Made by a program: the position numbers and the translations under genes. The notes under the pieces are model-generated. The model did no database searches. It worked only from the letters and a program-made list of their open reading frames with translations, and was not told the DNA's origin. 64,000 nucleotides of DNA from the NCBI GenBank assembly GCA_021738725.1, contig JAIPBE010000009.1, positions 1 through 64,000 of the forward strand. Reading direction: 5' to 3'. This document shows, one piece after another, positions 17,587 through 26,934 of the stretch (its first letter is position 1; each line of letters begins with the position of its first letter). This DNA comes from Saprospiraceae bacterium. GTDB lineage: Bacteria > Bacteroidota > Bacteroidia > Chitinophagales > Saprospiraceae.

Positions 17587-18506
17587 TTTGTTTTCCCTTT
17601 TATTACAGATAAATATGGAACCACTACTCCTCCAAAATCGTGATAGAAAGTGGCAATATCCTGGATCATGCTCCCTTCAAAATCAAAGATGAGTTCTTTT
17701 TCGTGAGCCAGTTGGATGGCCTTCCATAAGAGAAGATGTCCAGCATGCAAAGTTCTTCCGACGGAAGGTATTGCAGGAATGAGATTGTACATCACCTTGT
17801 CATCCCATACGAGAAGTAAACTGCCAACTGGATGCTTTCCGTTTTTAGCTATCAGGAGACAAGCACGATCCGGAGATAATGCTGCAAATAGACGGCCAGG
17901 CAGTGTAGCAGGGTAGGGAATGTTTATTCCCTTATCCTGATAGGTTTCACGGATATGCGTGGCGAGAATTTGCGTGTCGTCTGAAAGAACTACAGTGAGC
18001 AATTGGTTAGCAGTACGGATGGCGCGCCGTTTCGAGGAAGAAATCAGCTGCCAACGTTCATCCAGAGAAACATTGGCAGGAATCCTAAATGTATACAATA
18101 TACTGTTTTGGAATCCAGACCATTCAAAATGCAGAGCGTCAGTCCACTCTGGAATCAAGTGGAACTCCGTAACCAGAAACTGTTTGGGAATTTGTGAAAT
18201 AAATTGCCGAATCATTTTTCTGGTTCGCGAAAGTGAATGCGCGTTCTTATTCCCAGGTTCGGGTACCCAGATTCCCCAATAGGGTGTCAAAACAGGGTTC
18301 TTCATACGAAGCGCAAAACCCTTCTTCTGAACCTGGATGGCCATGACCCCATTGAGCACTCCTGAAGGATTGGTATGAAGCTTAACATCCCATCCTTCAG
18401 GTAGTACACAGTCCAACCAGAGGGGGTGAAAGAAGACAGGCAAGCCAGGGGCCTGGTCAGCAATCCTTCGAAAGTGATCCTGTTGTGAGGTTTCAGAACG
18501 ATTCAT
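17541..18506 (-). CDS. FemAB/GNAT-like acyltransferase
   Basis: 321 residues, cytoplasmic, no signal peptide. The layout of FemAB-like two-GNAT proteins is visible: FFHPLWLDCVLPEGWDV at the N-terminus (about 25-41), SSKRRAIRTANQ in the middle (about 172-183), ILATHIRETYQDKG, then LLIAKNGKHPVGSLLLVWDD (about 232-251) and FDFEGSM (about 289-295), which matches the 'fDfeGs' pattern of the family. In surface-glycan loci such proteins are thought to transfer acyl or aminoacyl groups; the substrate is unknown. It is upstream of, and overlapping with, the deacetylase-like gene. Confidence 0.8.
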   Translation of the reverse strand: MNRSETSQQDHFRRIADQAPGLPVFFHPLWLDCVLPEGWDVKLHTNPSGVLNGVMAIQVQKKGFALRMKNPVLTPYWGIWVPEPGNKNAHSLSRTRKMIRQFISQIPKQFLVTEFHLIPEWTDALHFEWSGFQNSILYTFRIPANVSLDERWQLISSSKRRAIRTANQLLTVVLSDDTQILATHIRETYQDKGINIPYPATLPGRLFAALSPDRACLLIAKNGKHPVGSLLLVWDDKVMYNLIPAIPSVGRTLHAGHLLLWKAIQLAHEKELIFDFEGSMIQDIATFYHDFGGVVVPYLSVIKGKTKCLRGLYQTMMPRLR

Positions 18507-18584
18507 CCGCCTGTCAAGATACCCAGGTCGTCGAACATTGTGTAAACCGATCGATCTAAAAAGGGATTTGACTTATGCCCCAGA

Positions 18585-21500
18585 TTAAGGTGCCAATCGA
18601 ATCAGTGTACCTGTTTGTCCGGAACCTGGAATGGGTTTGTTGTTTTCTCCAAACAGGTCGATGACGTAATAATAGGCACCAGACGGAACCGGATGACCCG
18701 CCCGGTCTCTTCCGTCCCATCGCAGGCTTGTGGTATGAGTTCCCGGAAGGATCGTCCCTATTTCTGACTGGCCAAACTGTCGAACAAGTTGCCCGTTCGT
18801 TGAGTAAATACACAAACTGGCACGGGAGGGTGCACGAGGACCTGTATAGCTATATCGGAATCCAATGTCCCCATTTGATGGATTGGGGAAAGCTGTAAAT
18901 CCGGCAAAGGAGTATGATCTGTCAACGTGAAATTTGACCTCATAGTAGGCACTTGAATAGGGCTTTCCATTCGCATCATAGGCTTGAACATCAAGGGTGT
19001 AAAATCCGTCCTCGCTTAAGAAAGGAGTGAATGATACCTTTACTTGATTGAGAGCGCCCATATAAGCAGGTTCGAAATGGAGATCGCCTTGTTGGTAGGA
19101 AAGAGGCACCATATGGCCACCCGGATCAAAAAGCCTGACCCTTAGGATTGCCGTATCCTTCAGTTGGATATGTTTATTGTTATCCCAGAGGTAAATGTCA
19201 ATTTGGGGTCTTTCATTGACCAGGGCACCAGTTTCAATTTGAATGCTGTCAAACAGGATTTGTAGAAGTGGTGGCTGATCGTCGGGTAGGACAAGGAACG
19301 ATAATTGAGTGGTGTTGTCAGCAAACACGGTTTCATTGATCGAGCGTCTGGGATTGATTTCCAGCCGGATGGTGTGAAGACCGATCGGTCCGACCGACGT
19401 TAATGACAGATCAGATAAGAAGAGTTCGGATTGATGTAGACCCTGGATCCAGGCGTTCAGCGTATCCGCTGTAAAGTCGGGAAAAATATGAATGACCCGA
19501 TAGGGAATGCTATCCGAATAAGAACCACCGATATTGGACAATTGAAATGGAATGTCCATTTGGTCTCCTTCCACCCGGGCAGGCAAGGGGCCAGTTGAAA
19601 ATTCAGCCGTGAACTCGGGAGGCGGCAGATGAAAGATTCGCCAGGCCGCCAATTGTGCAGGGAGGCGAGTAGTATCGTCCCGAGTATAATAGGTAAGCTG
19701 CAGATACGGATAAGCTTCCGCATTGACAAAGGAAAGATCCTCTTTTGCTGAAACGGTCGCCAGAAGGACGTCAGGAGCCGAAAGGGTATCCGCATAGCCA
19801 AGCAGTTGAATGGTAGTGGAATCATTGGATGCCCCTTGAAGGAGCGTGATTGCTGTGGTCAGGCTGTCCCAGCGTTGTGCAGGCCCAATAAACCGGCTGG
19901 TCATCCATCCTTCTGGATAAGTCGCTGGGATGTCAAATACAATTATGGCGTTCTCTTCTCCAAGTTCACCCACTTTTTCGATTATGGGGCCGATATCCTT
20001 TCTGAAAGCCAAAGCATAAGGACCGGATGCGTTCTGGATCAATCCTCGCACTTGCGTTGCCCCTTGTTTTTCCAGGATAGAATAGAGATTGTCACCGTAC
20101 AGGACGGAATCCTGAGTCCATTCATCAAGGGAATAATTCACCCCTTGTTTTCTGAAAGTGGCACAGATCGCATAATCGCCTGAAGTGATCTGATCGCGCA
20201 GATAATCAATGGCCTCTTTGCGCTTTTGGTTGGCACCACTGAGCAGGAATGATTTTACTTCCCTCTTTACTCCAGTGATAGGATTGACCACCATTATATT
20301 CAACGAGGGACTGGAAACCCCCAGATAGGTCACAGCATTATTTAAATTGAAGGTAATACCAACTGAATTGAAATCAGAATTGACAGCAGCCCGGGCACCT
20401 GCATTGACAAATTTGGTATTGAACAACCAGGTGGTATCACCCTTTAATGGTGAAATTTGTGTGAGATCGTTTCGATGAAACTGCTCCCCATGGGATTGGT
20501 TCCACCCCTCCGTCAGCACGGAGTCCAGTAAAAAAGAGGATGCGTTCCAAACCACCGGATCTGAGGACGGAGTAATGGTTTTTCTCCCGGTTCGCCAGAA
20601 ATAGATACCGAAAGAAAGCACCTCTTTGGTGGCGAAAGTTTTGATCAGTGACGGGCTGTCATCCTCCCAGGAGATCAATGCGGGACTGTCGAAAGTGGAA
20701 ACTGTATCCAATTCGACTACAGTTATCGTTTGGTTCGATACATCTCCAGGGGAAAAGACCGATAACACCAGACTGTCGCGATGGACAATGGCAAACTCGT
20801 TTGGCCACAATGGGAGTACTGCATTTTCCAGGACCTGAAAAGGCCAGAAGGGATTATTGTCCTTGCTGCGGAGAGAATTGTTGTCGTTACCTCCGTTTGG
20901 TGATTCAGCGATCACATTGTCCTCATCCAGAGTCAGAAACAATTTGTAACTCCCTGCCATCAGGGATCCACCAGTCGGTAAATAGAAGGTATAGGTCGTT
21001 CTACTCGAAAGCACTTGTGTGGTGTCATAGATGTGAATAAACTGAGCATCTGGCGTTTCGATGGTCACATGAACAGGTACACTCAATGGTATAGTCCTTC
21101 CCAGATTCCAGATCACACATTGGAACCGGATGGAGTCGGTATTGGTCCGTACTGGGCTGGGAGTAGTTAACAGGGATGAATAATCAAGCAGAAGATCCGG
21201 TAAGGAATCCTTGGCAATGACAATGGCCGGGTCGCCATGCAGCGAAAACTGATCGACCAGCGATGCGATTGTATAATTGCTGTCCTTGTCAAATTTTTCT
21301 CGAACGGCCTGCATGATTGTACCGACACCCCGGCCATAAAGACTGGTTGAAGACAAGCGGTAGAACTCGTGGGTGAAGGCGGTCAGACTGGATGGGAAGC
21401 CAAGTCCACTGGAGCCCATATAGCAAATAGCTCCCCGTTCTGGAGCCAGGGTGAAGACTTCACTGATGCTGAATTGAGGTGAGAAGATGTTCCCGGTCAG

Positions 21501-23492
21501 ACAACCCAGGGAAAAGACGATGGGGAAATGATCCTTATTGGATAATAATGAAGCATCGTCAATGGTAAAATTACCCGTTGTGGACACTCCGCCATGCCCG
21601 AGATAGGTCTTCATCAGGATGCCTTCATTGATCTTATCAATGAGATATTCGACTGAAGAACTGGATACGGGATCAGTGGATTTACCTACCAGGGTTTCGA
21701 TATCCATGCCTAATGGATCGTTGGTAACCTCCTCCTCGATGTACGAAAGCAGGGATTGATGGTAATCCAATTCCGACTGTTTACCGCCCCCTACCAGATG
21801 TATACCTTTCTTTCGCCAGCTGTGTCGTTGTAGCGTATGGGCTACCTCAAAATCAGATTCATAACGCTTTACCTTGTCCAGATAGAACAATACCTCACCG
21901 GCATTTCTGGCAGCCAATCGGCCGGTTGGAAAATAGGGCCGACTTTGTCCGATAGGAGAGAGGAGCAAATTATCTGACCCGAAAAAACCAAATGGAGAGA
22001 TCAAATTGTAATCAGAATAATCAATGATCGGAATTCTGACGTAAGGATATTCGAGCCCTTTCCCGATCAGATAAACAAACTGAATATCCTGCTGCTCCGC
22101 ATAGGCTCTTGCGGCCCAATTGCGGACGGCGAGAGGCTGATGTGCATTTCCATAAGCGAACTGGTTGATCAATTGATCGATCATGATCACCTCGACTGAA
22201 TAACCCCCACCTTGCAGGGAGCTGCGATAATCCGCATATTCCTGGATGGGATGTATACCTCCAGGTCCTGAAGTCATGGATGGGTGTGTGATGATCACGT
22301 AGTTTCCCTGAGACAGATCAGTGTTCACAAACTGCAATAGCTCGATGACGGAAATGGTGGATGGCATACTGCTCAGCCTGCGGATACAATACTGACTGGG
22401 TTCTGGAGAAGCAGCAATGGTCAGCGTATTCAGACCATTGTCATTGGGAAGTATGAATCGTTTTAATTGAATAAGGTCATAACCAAGAAGCTCTTCGTTT
22501 GCTGACCAGATCATGTTTTGATCAACATTGGAAGCCTGCAATGTGTAGAATCTTGAAGACTGACCCAGGTCAGCGACAGTCCTGGAATAAAGTATGGAAG
22601 CTGAGGCGATCTGGTACCTGTCTGAATTGGCCACAATTCCTTCGATAACAATAAGATTCAAGTCAAGTAAGACGGCTGGGGGGATTGGGATGATCAGCGA
22701 ATTGACCTTGTCAGATGGATAATCCGGAATATCTAACACAAGAACGTTATTGACCTTGACCGTTAATTCATGTGCTGACGAACTGGATACTAAACGCAAT
22801 ACCAAAGTTGCTATTGAGTCTGAAACAACACCTGGGCAGGATAGAGGAATCGTTGTTATTTTTGCTGATGATGTTGCTAGCCCTTCCCCCTCATCATAGA
22901 TTGAATACCGGGTTTCATGGTCTGAGTCATACGTTTTCGAATAATGCCAGGAAATAAAATCAATTCTGGCAGTATCCTTATATGATGAGACAACGGGGGT
23001 ACTGAGCATTGTTGGGCCAGTCGTTGCGAGATATCGTTTTGTCGGCTGTCCAGCTTCGGTCCAGCACAGAAAATACACCGCCGTATCCGTATACAAACTC
23101 ACCTCCGGGTTCAGCATCTCCTCCCGACCGCCTTCGAACAGAAACTGGTCGAGCTGACTCTTGTTTTTATCTCCGTAAAATTCAAAGTAATCATCCGGGC
23201 CGAACAGACCATCAGTACTGACGTACAGAGGGACTTCTTTGCCATAGACAAACAACTGGAATTGATCACCGTTCACCTGGTCAACGGGAAAACCTCCGGC
23301 AGCCAGGACATCGTAGTTCACCCGATACATATCCCGTTTGGCCACCTTGATCTTCCAGTATGTTTTACTGTAGTCGATCCATTCATTGCCATACAGCGTA
23401 TCCTGCCCCACCACCATCTGTGCCAACAAGCCATTGGCCGCGATTGTGTTGAAAAGGAGAAGCAGCAGTAGGATCTTGGTCCGGTTTGCCAT
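18585..23492 (-). CDS. porU2: PorU2-type T9SS sortase / C25 (gingipain-like) peptidase
   Basis: 1635 residues with an N-terminal signal peptide (hydrophobic to about residue 20, LLAQ before the mature part). Residues about 395-780 form a C25 peptidase: SQGNYVIITHPSM opening, then the catalytic pair His633 in YLGHGG and Cys664 in SLGCLTGNI, then SLHGDPAI closing the domain. After it come large beta-sandwich (CARDB/Ig-like) regions and a C-terminal FlgD-like/T9SS sorting domain (about 1545-1635: PNPSNGD, GTHTTSLRWDGRD, PVPSGAYYYVI). It is longer than classical PorU (about 1150-1250), which suggests the PorU2 subtype found in Saprospiria-like genomes. It probably cleaves CTDs of T9SS cargo at the outer membrane. 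Subtype is inferred. Confidence 0.88.
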   Translation of the reverse strand: MANRTKILLLLLLFNTIAANGLLAQMVVGQDTLYGNEWIDYSKTYWKIKVAKRDMYRVNYDVLAAGGFPVDQVNGDQFQLFVYGKEVPLYVSTDGLFGPDDYFEFYGDKNKSQLDQFLFEGGREEMLNPEVSLYTDTAVYFLCWTEAGQPTKRYLATTGPTMLSTPVVSSYKDTARIDFISWHYSKTYDSDHETRYSIYDEGEGLATSSAKITTIPLSCPGVVSDSIATLVLRLVSSSSAHELTVKVNNVLVLDIPDYPSDKVNSLIIPIPPAVLLDLNLIVIEGIVANSDRYQIASASILYSRTVADLGQSSRFYTLQASNVDQNMIWSANEELLGYDLIQLKRFILPNDNGLNTLTIAASPEPSQYCIRRLSSMPSTISVIELLQFVNTDLSQGNYVIITHPSMTSGPGGIHPIQEYADYRSSLQGGGYSVEVIMIDQLINQFAYGNAHQPLAVRNWAARAYAEQQDIQFVYLIGKGLEYPYVRIPIIDYSDYNLISPFGFFGSDNLLLSPIGQSRPYFPTGRLAARNAGEVLFYLDKVKRYESDFEVAHTLQRHSWRKKGIHLVGGGKQSELDYHQSLLSYIEEEVTNDPLGMDIETLVGKSTDPVSSSSVEYLIDKINEGILMKTYLGHGGVSTTGNFTIDDASLLSNKDHFPIVFSLGCLTGNIFSPQFSISEVFTLAPERGAICYMGSSGLGFPSSLTAFTHEFYRLSSTSLYGRGVGTIMQAVREKFDKDSNYTIASLVDQFSLHGDPAIVIAKDSLPDLLLDYSSLLTTPSPVRTNTDSIRFQCVIWNLGRTIPLSVPVHVTIETPDAQFIHIYDTTQVLSSRTTYTFYLPTGGSLMAGSYKLFLTLDEDNVIAESPNGGNDNNSLRSKDNNPFWPFQVLENAVLPLWPNEFAIVHRDSLVLSVFSPGDVSNQTITVVELDTVSTFDSPALISWEDDSPSLIKTFATKEVLSFGIYFWRTGRKTITPSSDPVVWNASSFLLDSVLTEGWNQSHGEQFHRNDLTQISPLKGDTTWLFNTKFVNAGARAAVNSDFNSVGITFNLNNAVTYLGVSSPSLNIMVVNPITGVKREVKSFLLSGANQKRKEAIDYLRDQITSGDYAICATFRKQGVNYSLDEWTQDSVLYGDNLYSILEKQGATQVRGLIQNASGPYALAFRKDIGPIIEKVGELGEENAIIVFDIPATYPEGWMTSRFIGPAQRWDSLTTAITLLQGASNDSTTIQLLGYADTLSAPDVLLATVSAKEDLSFVNAEAYPYLQLTYYTRDDTTRLPAQLAAWRIFHLPPPEFTAEFSTGPLPARVEGDQMDIPFQLSNIGGSYSDSIPYRVIHIFPDFTADTLNAWIQGLHQSELFLSDLSLTSVGPIGLHTIRLEINPRRSINETVFADNTTQLSFLVLPDDQPPLLQILFDSIQIETGALVNERPQIDIYLWDNNKHIQLKDTAILRVRLFDPGGHMVPLSYQQGDLHFEPAYMGALNQVKVSFTPFLSEDGFYTLDVQAYDANGKPYSSAYYEVKFHVDRSYSFAGFTAFPNPSNGDIGFRYSYTGPRAPSRASLCIYSTNGQLVRQFGQSEIGTILPGTHTTSLRWDGRDRAGHPVPSGAYYYVIDLFGENNKPIPGSGQTGTLIRLAP

Positions 23493-23639
23493 AGGATGTT
23501 GAGCAATTTCGTCGATCAGACGAAGTTAGGGCCAATTGCACTGCCCCGCAAGATTCACAAACAGCATCTTGAACCGATTGTTGCCTTTTGTCCCTCCCCA
23601 CCTGACAACCAGAGGTCCATCCCACGTTCTCAATGTCCC

Positions 23640-24880
23640 AAAGTCTCAAAGTCCCTCCGTCCTCCCCGTTCTACATTCTACGTTCTACAATTCTCCAGCT
23701 CTTCATTCTATGGTCCTCCGTCTTCCCTGCTCGCCGGAGGCGAGGGTCCTCCGTCCCACGGCCCCCTTTCTATATCCTACATTCTACATTCTACCTTCTA
23801 CAATTCTCCAGTTCTACGTTTCTCCAGTTCTACGTTCAGCAGTCCTCGGTCCTCCCCGTTCTACATTCTACATTCTACGTTCTACGTTCTACAATTCTCC
23901 AGTTCTTCATTCTACGGTCCTCCGTCCTCCCCGTTCTACATTCTACATTCTACATTCTACAATTCTCCAGTTCTACGTTTCTCCAGTTCTACGTTCAACA
24001 GTCCTCCGTCGCTCGTTCCTCCTCGTTCTACGTTCTACCTTCTACATTCTACGTTCTACAATTCTCCAGCTCTTCATTCTATGGTCCTCCGTCCTCCCCG
24101 TTCTACATTCTACATTCTACGTTCTACGTTCTACAATTCTACAATTCTCCAGTTCTTCATTCTACGGTCCTCCGTCCTCCCCGTTCTACCTTCTACCTTC
24201 TACAATTCTCCAGTTCTCCAGTTCTCCAGTTCTACATTCTACGGTCCTCCGTCCTCCCCGTTCTACATTCTACCTTCTCCAGTTCTACGTTTCTCCAGTT
24301 CTTCATTCTATGGTCCTCCGTCTTCCCTGCTCGCCGGAGGCGAGGGTCTACGGTCCGTCCTCCCCGTTCTACATTCTACCTTCTACATTCTACATTCTAC
24401 GTTCTACAATTCTCCAGTTCTTCATTCTACGGTCCTCCGTCCTCCCCGTTCTACAGTTCTACAGTTCTCCAGTTCTACATTCTACGGTCCCTCCGTCCTC
24501 CCCGTTCTACATTCTACGTTCTACGTTCAGCAGTCCTCCGTCCCACGACCCCTTTCTACATTCTACGTTCTACAATTCTACAATTCTCCAGTTCTACGTT
24601 TCTACGTTCAACAGTCCTCCGTCGCTCGATCCTCCTCGTTCTACCTTCTACCTTCTACGTTCTACAATTCTACAATTCTCCAGTTCTTCATTCTACGGTC
24701 CTCCGTCCTCCCCGTTCTACATTCTACGTTCTACGTTCTACAATTCTCCAGTTCTACAGTTCTCCAGTTCTACAGTTCTCCAGTTCTACATTCTACGGTC
24801 CTCCGTCCTCCCCGTTCTACATTCTACAATTCTACAATTCTCCAGTTCTACAATTCTACAATTTTCCAGTTTCTCAAAAC
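23640..24880. repeat. 1.25-kb TTCTAC micro-repeat array
   Basis: The plus strand is built almost only from words such as TTCTACATTCTACGTTCTAC, AATTCTCCAGTTC, TTCATTCTACGGTCCTCCG and TCCTCCCCG. Larger units recur: a 48-base block with CTCGCCGGAGGCGAG is identical at 23701-23748 and 24301-24348, and the string CAGTCCTCCGTCGCTCG recurs at about 23998 and 24614, giving a higher-order spacing near 600 bases. No TAA, TAG or TGA arises on the plus strand, so all three frames stay open for more than 400 codons. On the minus strand TAG is frequent. It lies between the porU2 start and the end of the next OMP gene. Confidence 0.95.
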
Positions 24881-25761
24881 GTATAATGGATCCCCGCATT
24901 CAACGTAAGGACCTGCAGGGATGCAGGGTAATATGGATCAGGATCTGAGGCAGAATAGACACGCCGTCTCCACAGATAGCGGTTTTGTAGATCTCGATCG
25001 GAAGAATTGATATCTAAAAGAGAAAAGAACGCCTGCGCCTCCAGGGTGATCTCCAATCCTGGAGAAAGAATCAGATTCCAGCCGACCCCTCCGACTAAGC
25101 AGAGAAATGTCTTCTGGAAAAGATCCCTGCTGTCTTCTGGTAAATGATCCGGGATCTCATCGATAGGTACATAACCATCAAACCCCGGCTTGATATCGAT
25201 CAGATCCGCAGCTTGCCATTTAAAGCCGGTCGCAGCACTGTTCTTCTGGAAAGTGACACTGGCTCGTTTGAAACTGGAGATCTGAGGGCCCACCAAGACA
25301 AAGAAGGTGTTCTTCCGCTGTAAAGCGATACTGATCGACTTCTCATTGCCGGCATAGATCAGATCCGGGTTGATGATATAGTGGCGATAAGTGAGTGGGA
25401 TATTGACCAGGGTGATGTCGATCTGCTTGCGCAAGGACAGAATGCCATCCGTGCTGGAGCTGGAATAGCTCTCACTGAATCTGTAACTGGAACGGTAGAT
25501 CTGATAGTCAACCTGTAACCGACTCCACGGGCGCATGGCTAATCCGGCATGCACACCGTATTGGGTGGCTATGGCCGGGTTATAGTTCATTTCCGGAAAC
25601 CCGTAATTATTCTGATTGACAATGATGCTGAGGCCTCCACCTACAGATGCACCGACATACACATGCGGCTTCAAAAATTGTGCACCCACCTTCAAACTCA
25701 GACAGCTCAGGCCCAGAGTAAGAACAAGGATACTCATACGAACGATCATCGGTTTCTGCAT
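24874..25761 (-). CDS. Outer-membrane beta-barrel protein, paralogue 1
   Basis: 295 residues. Signal peptide of about 27 residues (MSILVLTLGLSCLSLKVGAQ), then alternating strands ending in an aromatic residue (final HYTF), as expected of an 8- to 10-stranded barrel of the Bacteroidota OMP_b-brl type. Shared with the next gene are GFPE[ML][ND]Y.P, PLTYRHY, FVPIDE[IL]PDHLPED (about residues 175-190) and SSDRDLQ/NSAARNL near the end. The conserved PIDE.PDHLPED loop is polar and acidic and may face the outside or the periplasm. No ligand is known. The last codons border the micro-repeat array. Confidence 0.8.
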   Translation of the reverse strand: MQKPMIVRMSILVLTLGLSCLSLKVGAQFLKPHVYVGASVGGGLSIIVNQNNYGFPEMNYNPAIATQYGVHAGLAMRPWSRLQVDYQIYRSSYRFSESYSSSSTDGILSLRKQIDITLVNIPLTYRHYIINPDLIYAGNEKSISIALQRKNTFFVLVGPQISSFKRASVTFQKNSAATGFKWQAADLIDIKPGFDGYVPIDEIPDHLPEDSRDLFQKTFLCLVGGVGWNLILSPGLEITLEAQAFFSLLDINSSDRDLQNRYLWRRRVYSASDPDPYYPASLQVLTLNAGIHYTF

Positions 25762-25878
25762 CGGGAGGCGTAAAAGGTTAAGTGCGTCCCTTGTTCGCTA
25801 TAAAGACGCGTAGGACAAAAGTAAGCTTCCTTATGGAAAGAGACTACCGTTCAGGTAGATATCCGGATCTGGTAGATA

Positions 25879-26772
25879 TTAAAACGAGTAGGTCAATACT
25901 CCGAACAATGTCACACTGGCCAAAAAGGCCTGCGTATAAGGTTCTGGATCGGAGCTCGAGTGGATCTGGTACCGCCAGGTATAACGGCCATCAAGGTTGC
26001 GTGCCGCCGAGTTCAGATCGCTCATACTGACCACGCCACGACCTTCTAATCCGATGTCCAGATCCGGCCCCAGTTTCATCACCAGTCCCGCACCGAGGAC
26101 CGCATCCAAGGTAGTGCTGGCAAAGAGCTCTTTTCGATCTTCCGGTAAATGATCGGGCAACTCATCGATCGGCACAAAACAATCGAACCCTTCTTTGATA
26201 TCCACCAGATCAACAACTTCCCAATTGTTGCCTGTGGAAGAACTGTTCTTGGACAACACCAGACCTGCATCCCGGATCACCGTGACCTGAAATCCGCCCA
26301 GCAAATAGAATAACTGCGGCTTGGCCAGTTCTTTCCGACTCTCTGCCTGGTTGAATGCCAGCAGCTTTTCTTCATTGAAAAAGTAATGGCGATAGGTCAA
26401 CGGGATCTGTAGCACCTTCAGTCCGATCTCTTTTCGGATGGAGATGGGGGTTTCCGTACAGCCCTCATAAGGTCCGTAGGCCTGGCTGTAGGTATAATCC
26501 GCCCGGCCGATCTGCATGCCCAGCTGGATCCGTCCCCACGGCTTGGGCGCATATCCCACAGATAGACCCACCGTCTGGATCGCCGAGGGCTTGTAGTCCA
26601 GCTCCGGAAAGCCGAAGGTGTTGTGATTCAGAATGGCACTCACTCCGCCTCCGCCTGCAAAACCGATACTCCATCGGGGCCCTGTTTTGGACAGTGGCTG
26701 GCCTGTCATCTGACCGCACATCCCCAGGATGCCAGTCATCAAAACGAAGGAAATAAAGGATGAATGCCTCAT
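25879..26772 (-). CDS. Outer-membrane beta-barrel protein, paralogue 2
   Basis: 297 residues from the ATG that gives a clean signal peptide (MRHSSFISFVLMTGILGMCG); an ATG at 26799 would add nine residues, and the frame upstream of that is micro-repeat DNA. The mature part is a barrel-like alternation ending TYSF. It is a tandem paralogue of the preceding barrel, sharing HNTFGFPELDYKPS, LQIPLTYRHYFF, SSSTGNNWEVVDLVDIKEGF and VPIDELPDHLPEDRKELF. Its partner is unknown; the proximity of PorU2 suggests a surface role but does not prove it. Confidence 0.8.
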   Translation of the reverse strand: MRHSSFISFVLMTGILGMCGQMTGQPLSKTGPRWSIGFAGGGGVSAILNHNTFGFPELDYKPSAIQTVGLSVGYAPKPWGRIQLGMQIGRADYTYSQAYGPYEGCTETPISIRKEIGLKVLQIPLTYRHYFFNEEKLLAFNQAESRKELAKPQLFYLLGGFQVTVIRDAGLVLSKNSSSTGNNWEVVDLVDIKEGFDCFVPIDELPDHLPEDRKELFASTTLDAVLGAGLVMKLGPDLDIGLEGRGVVSMSDLNSAARNLDGRYTWRYQIHSSSDPEPYTQAFLASVTLFGVLTYSF

Positions 26773-26934
26773 TCTGTTGGTGCTCAATAGGATAGACATA
26801 CAAATTACATGCCGTTCACCAGCCACAAGATGTGCCGAAAGTTGATGAATTGCACTTGGCGTACGGTTTGAAATTGGTAAATCGTGCACCCCGACGGGTA
26901 AAGCACCACATCCCAGGGAAATTTCAATGACCAA

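Noticed and set aside
23496-24948. Three overlapping open frames of 417-470 codons with Ser/Tyr/Pro/Leu-rich repeats
   Set aside because: All three frames are open at once because the repeat words contain no plus-strand stops; there is no start signal and no protein-like composition.
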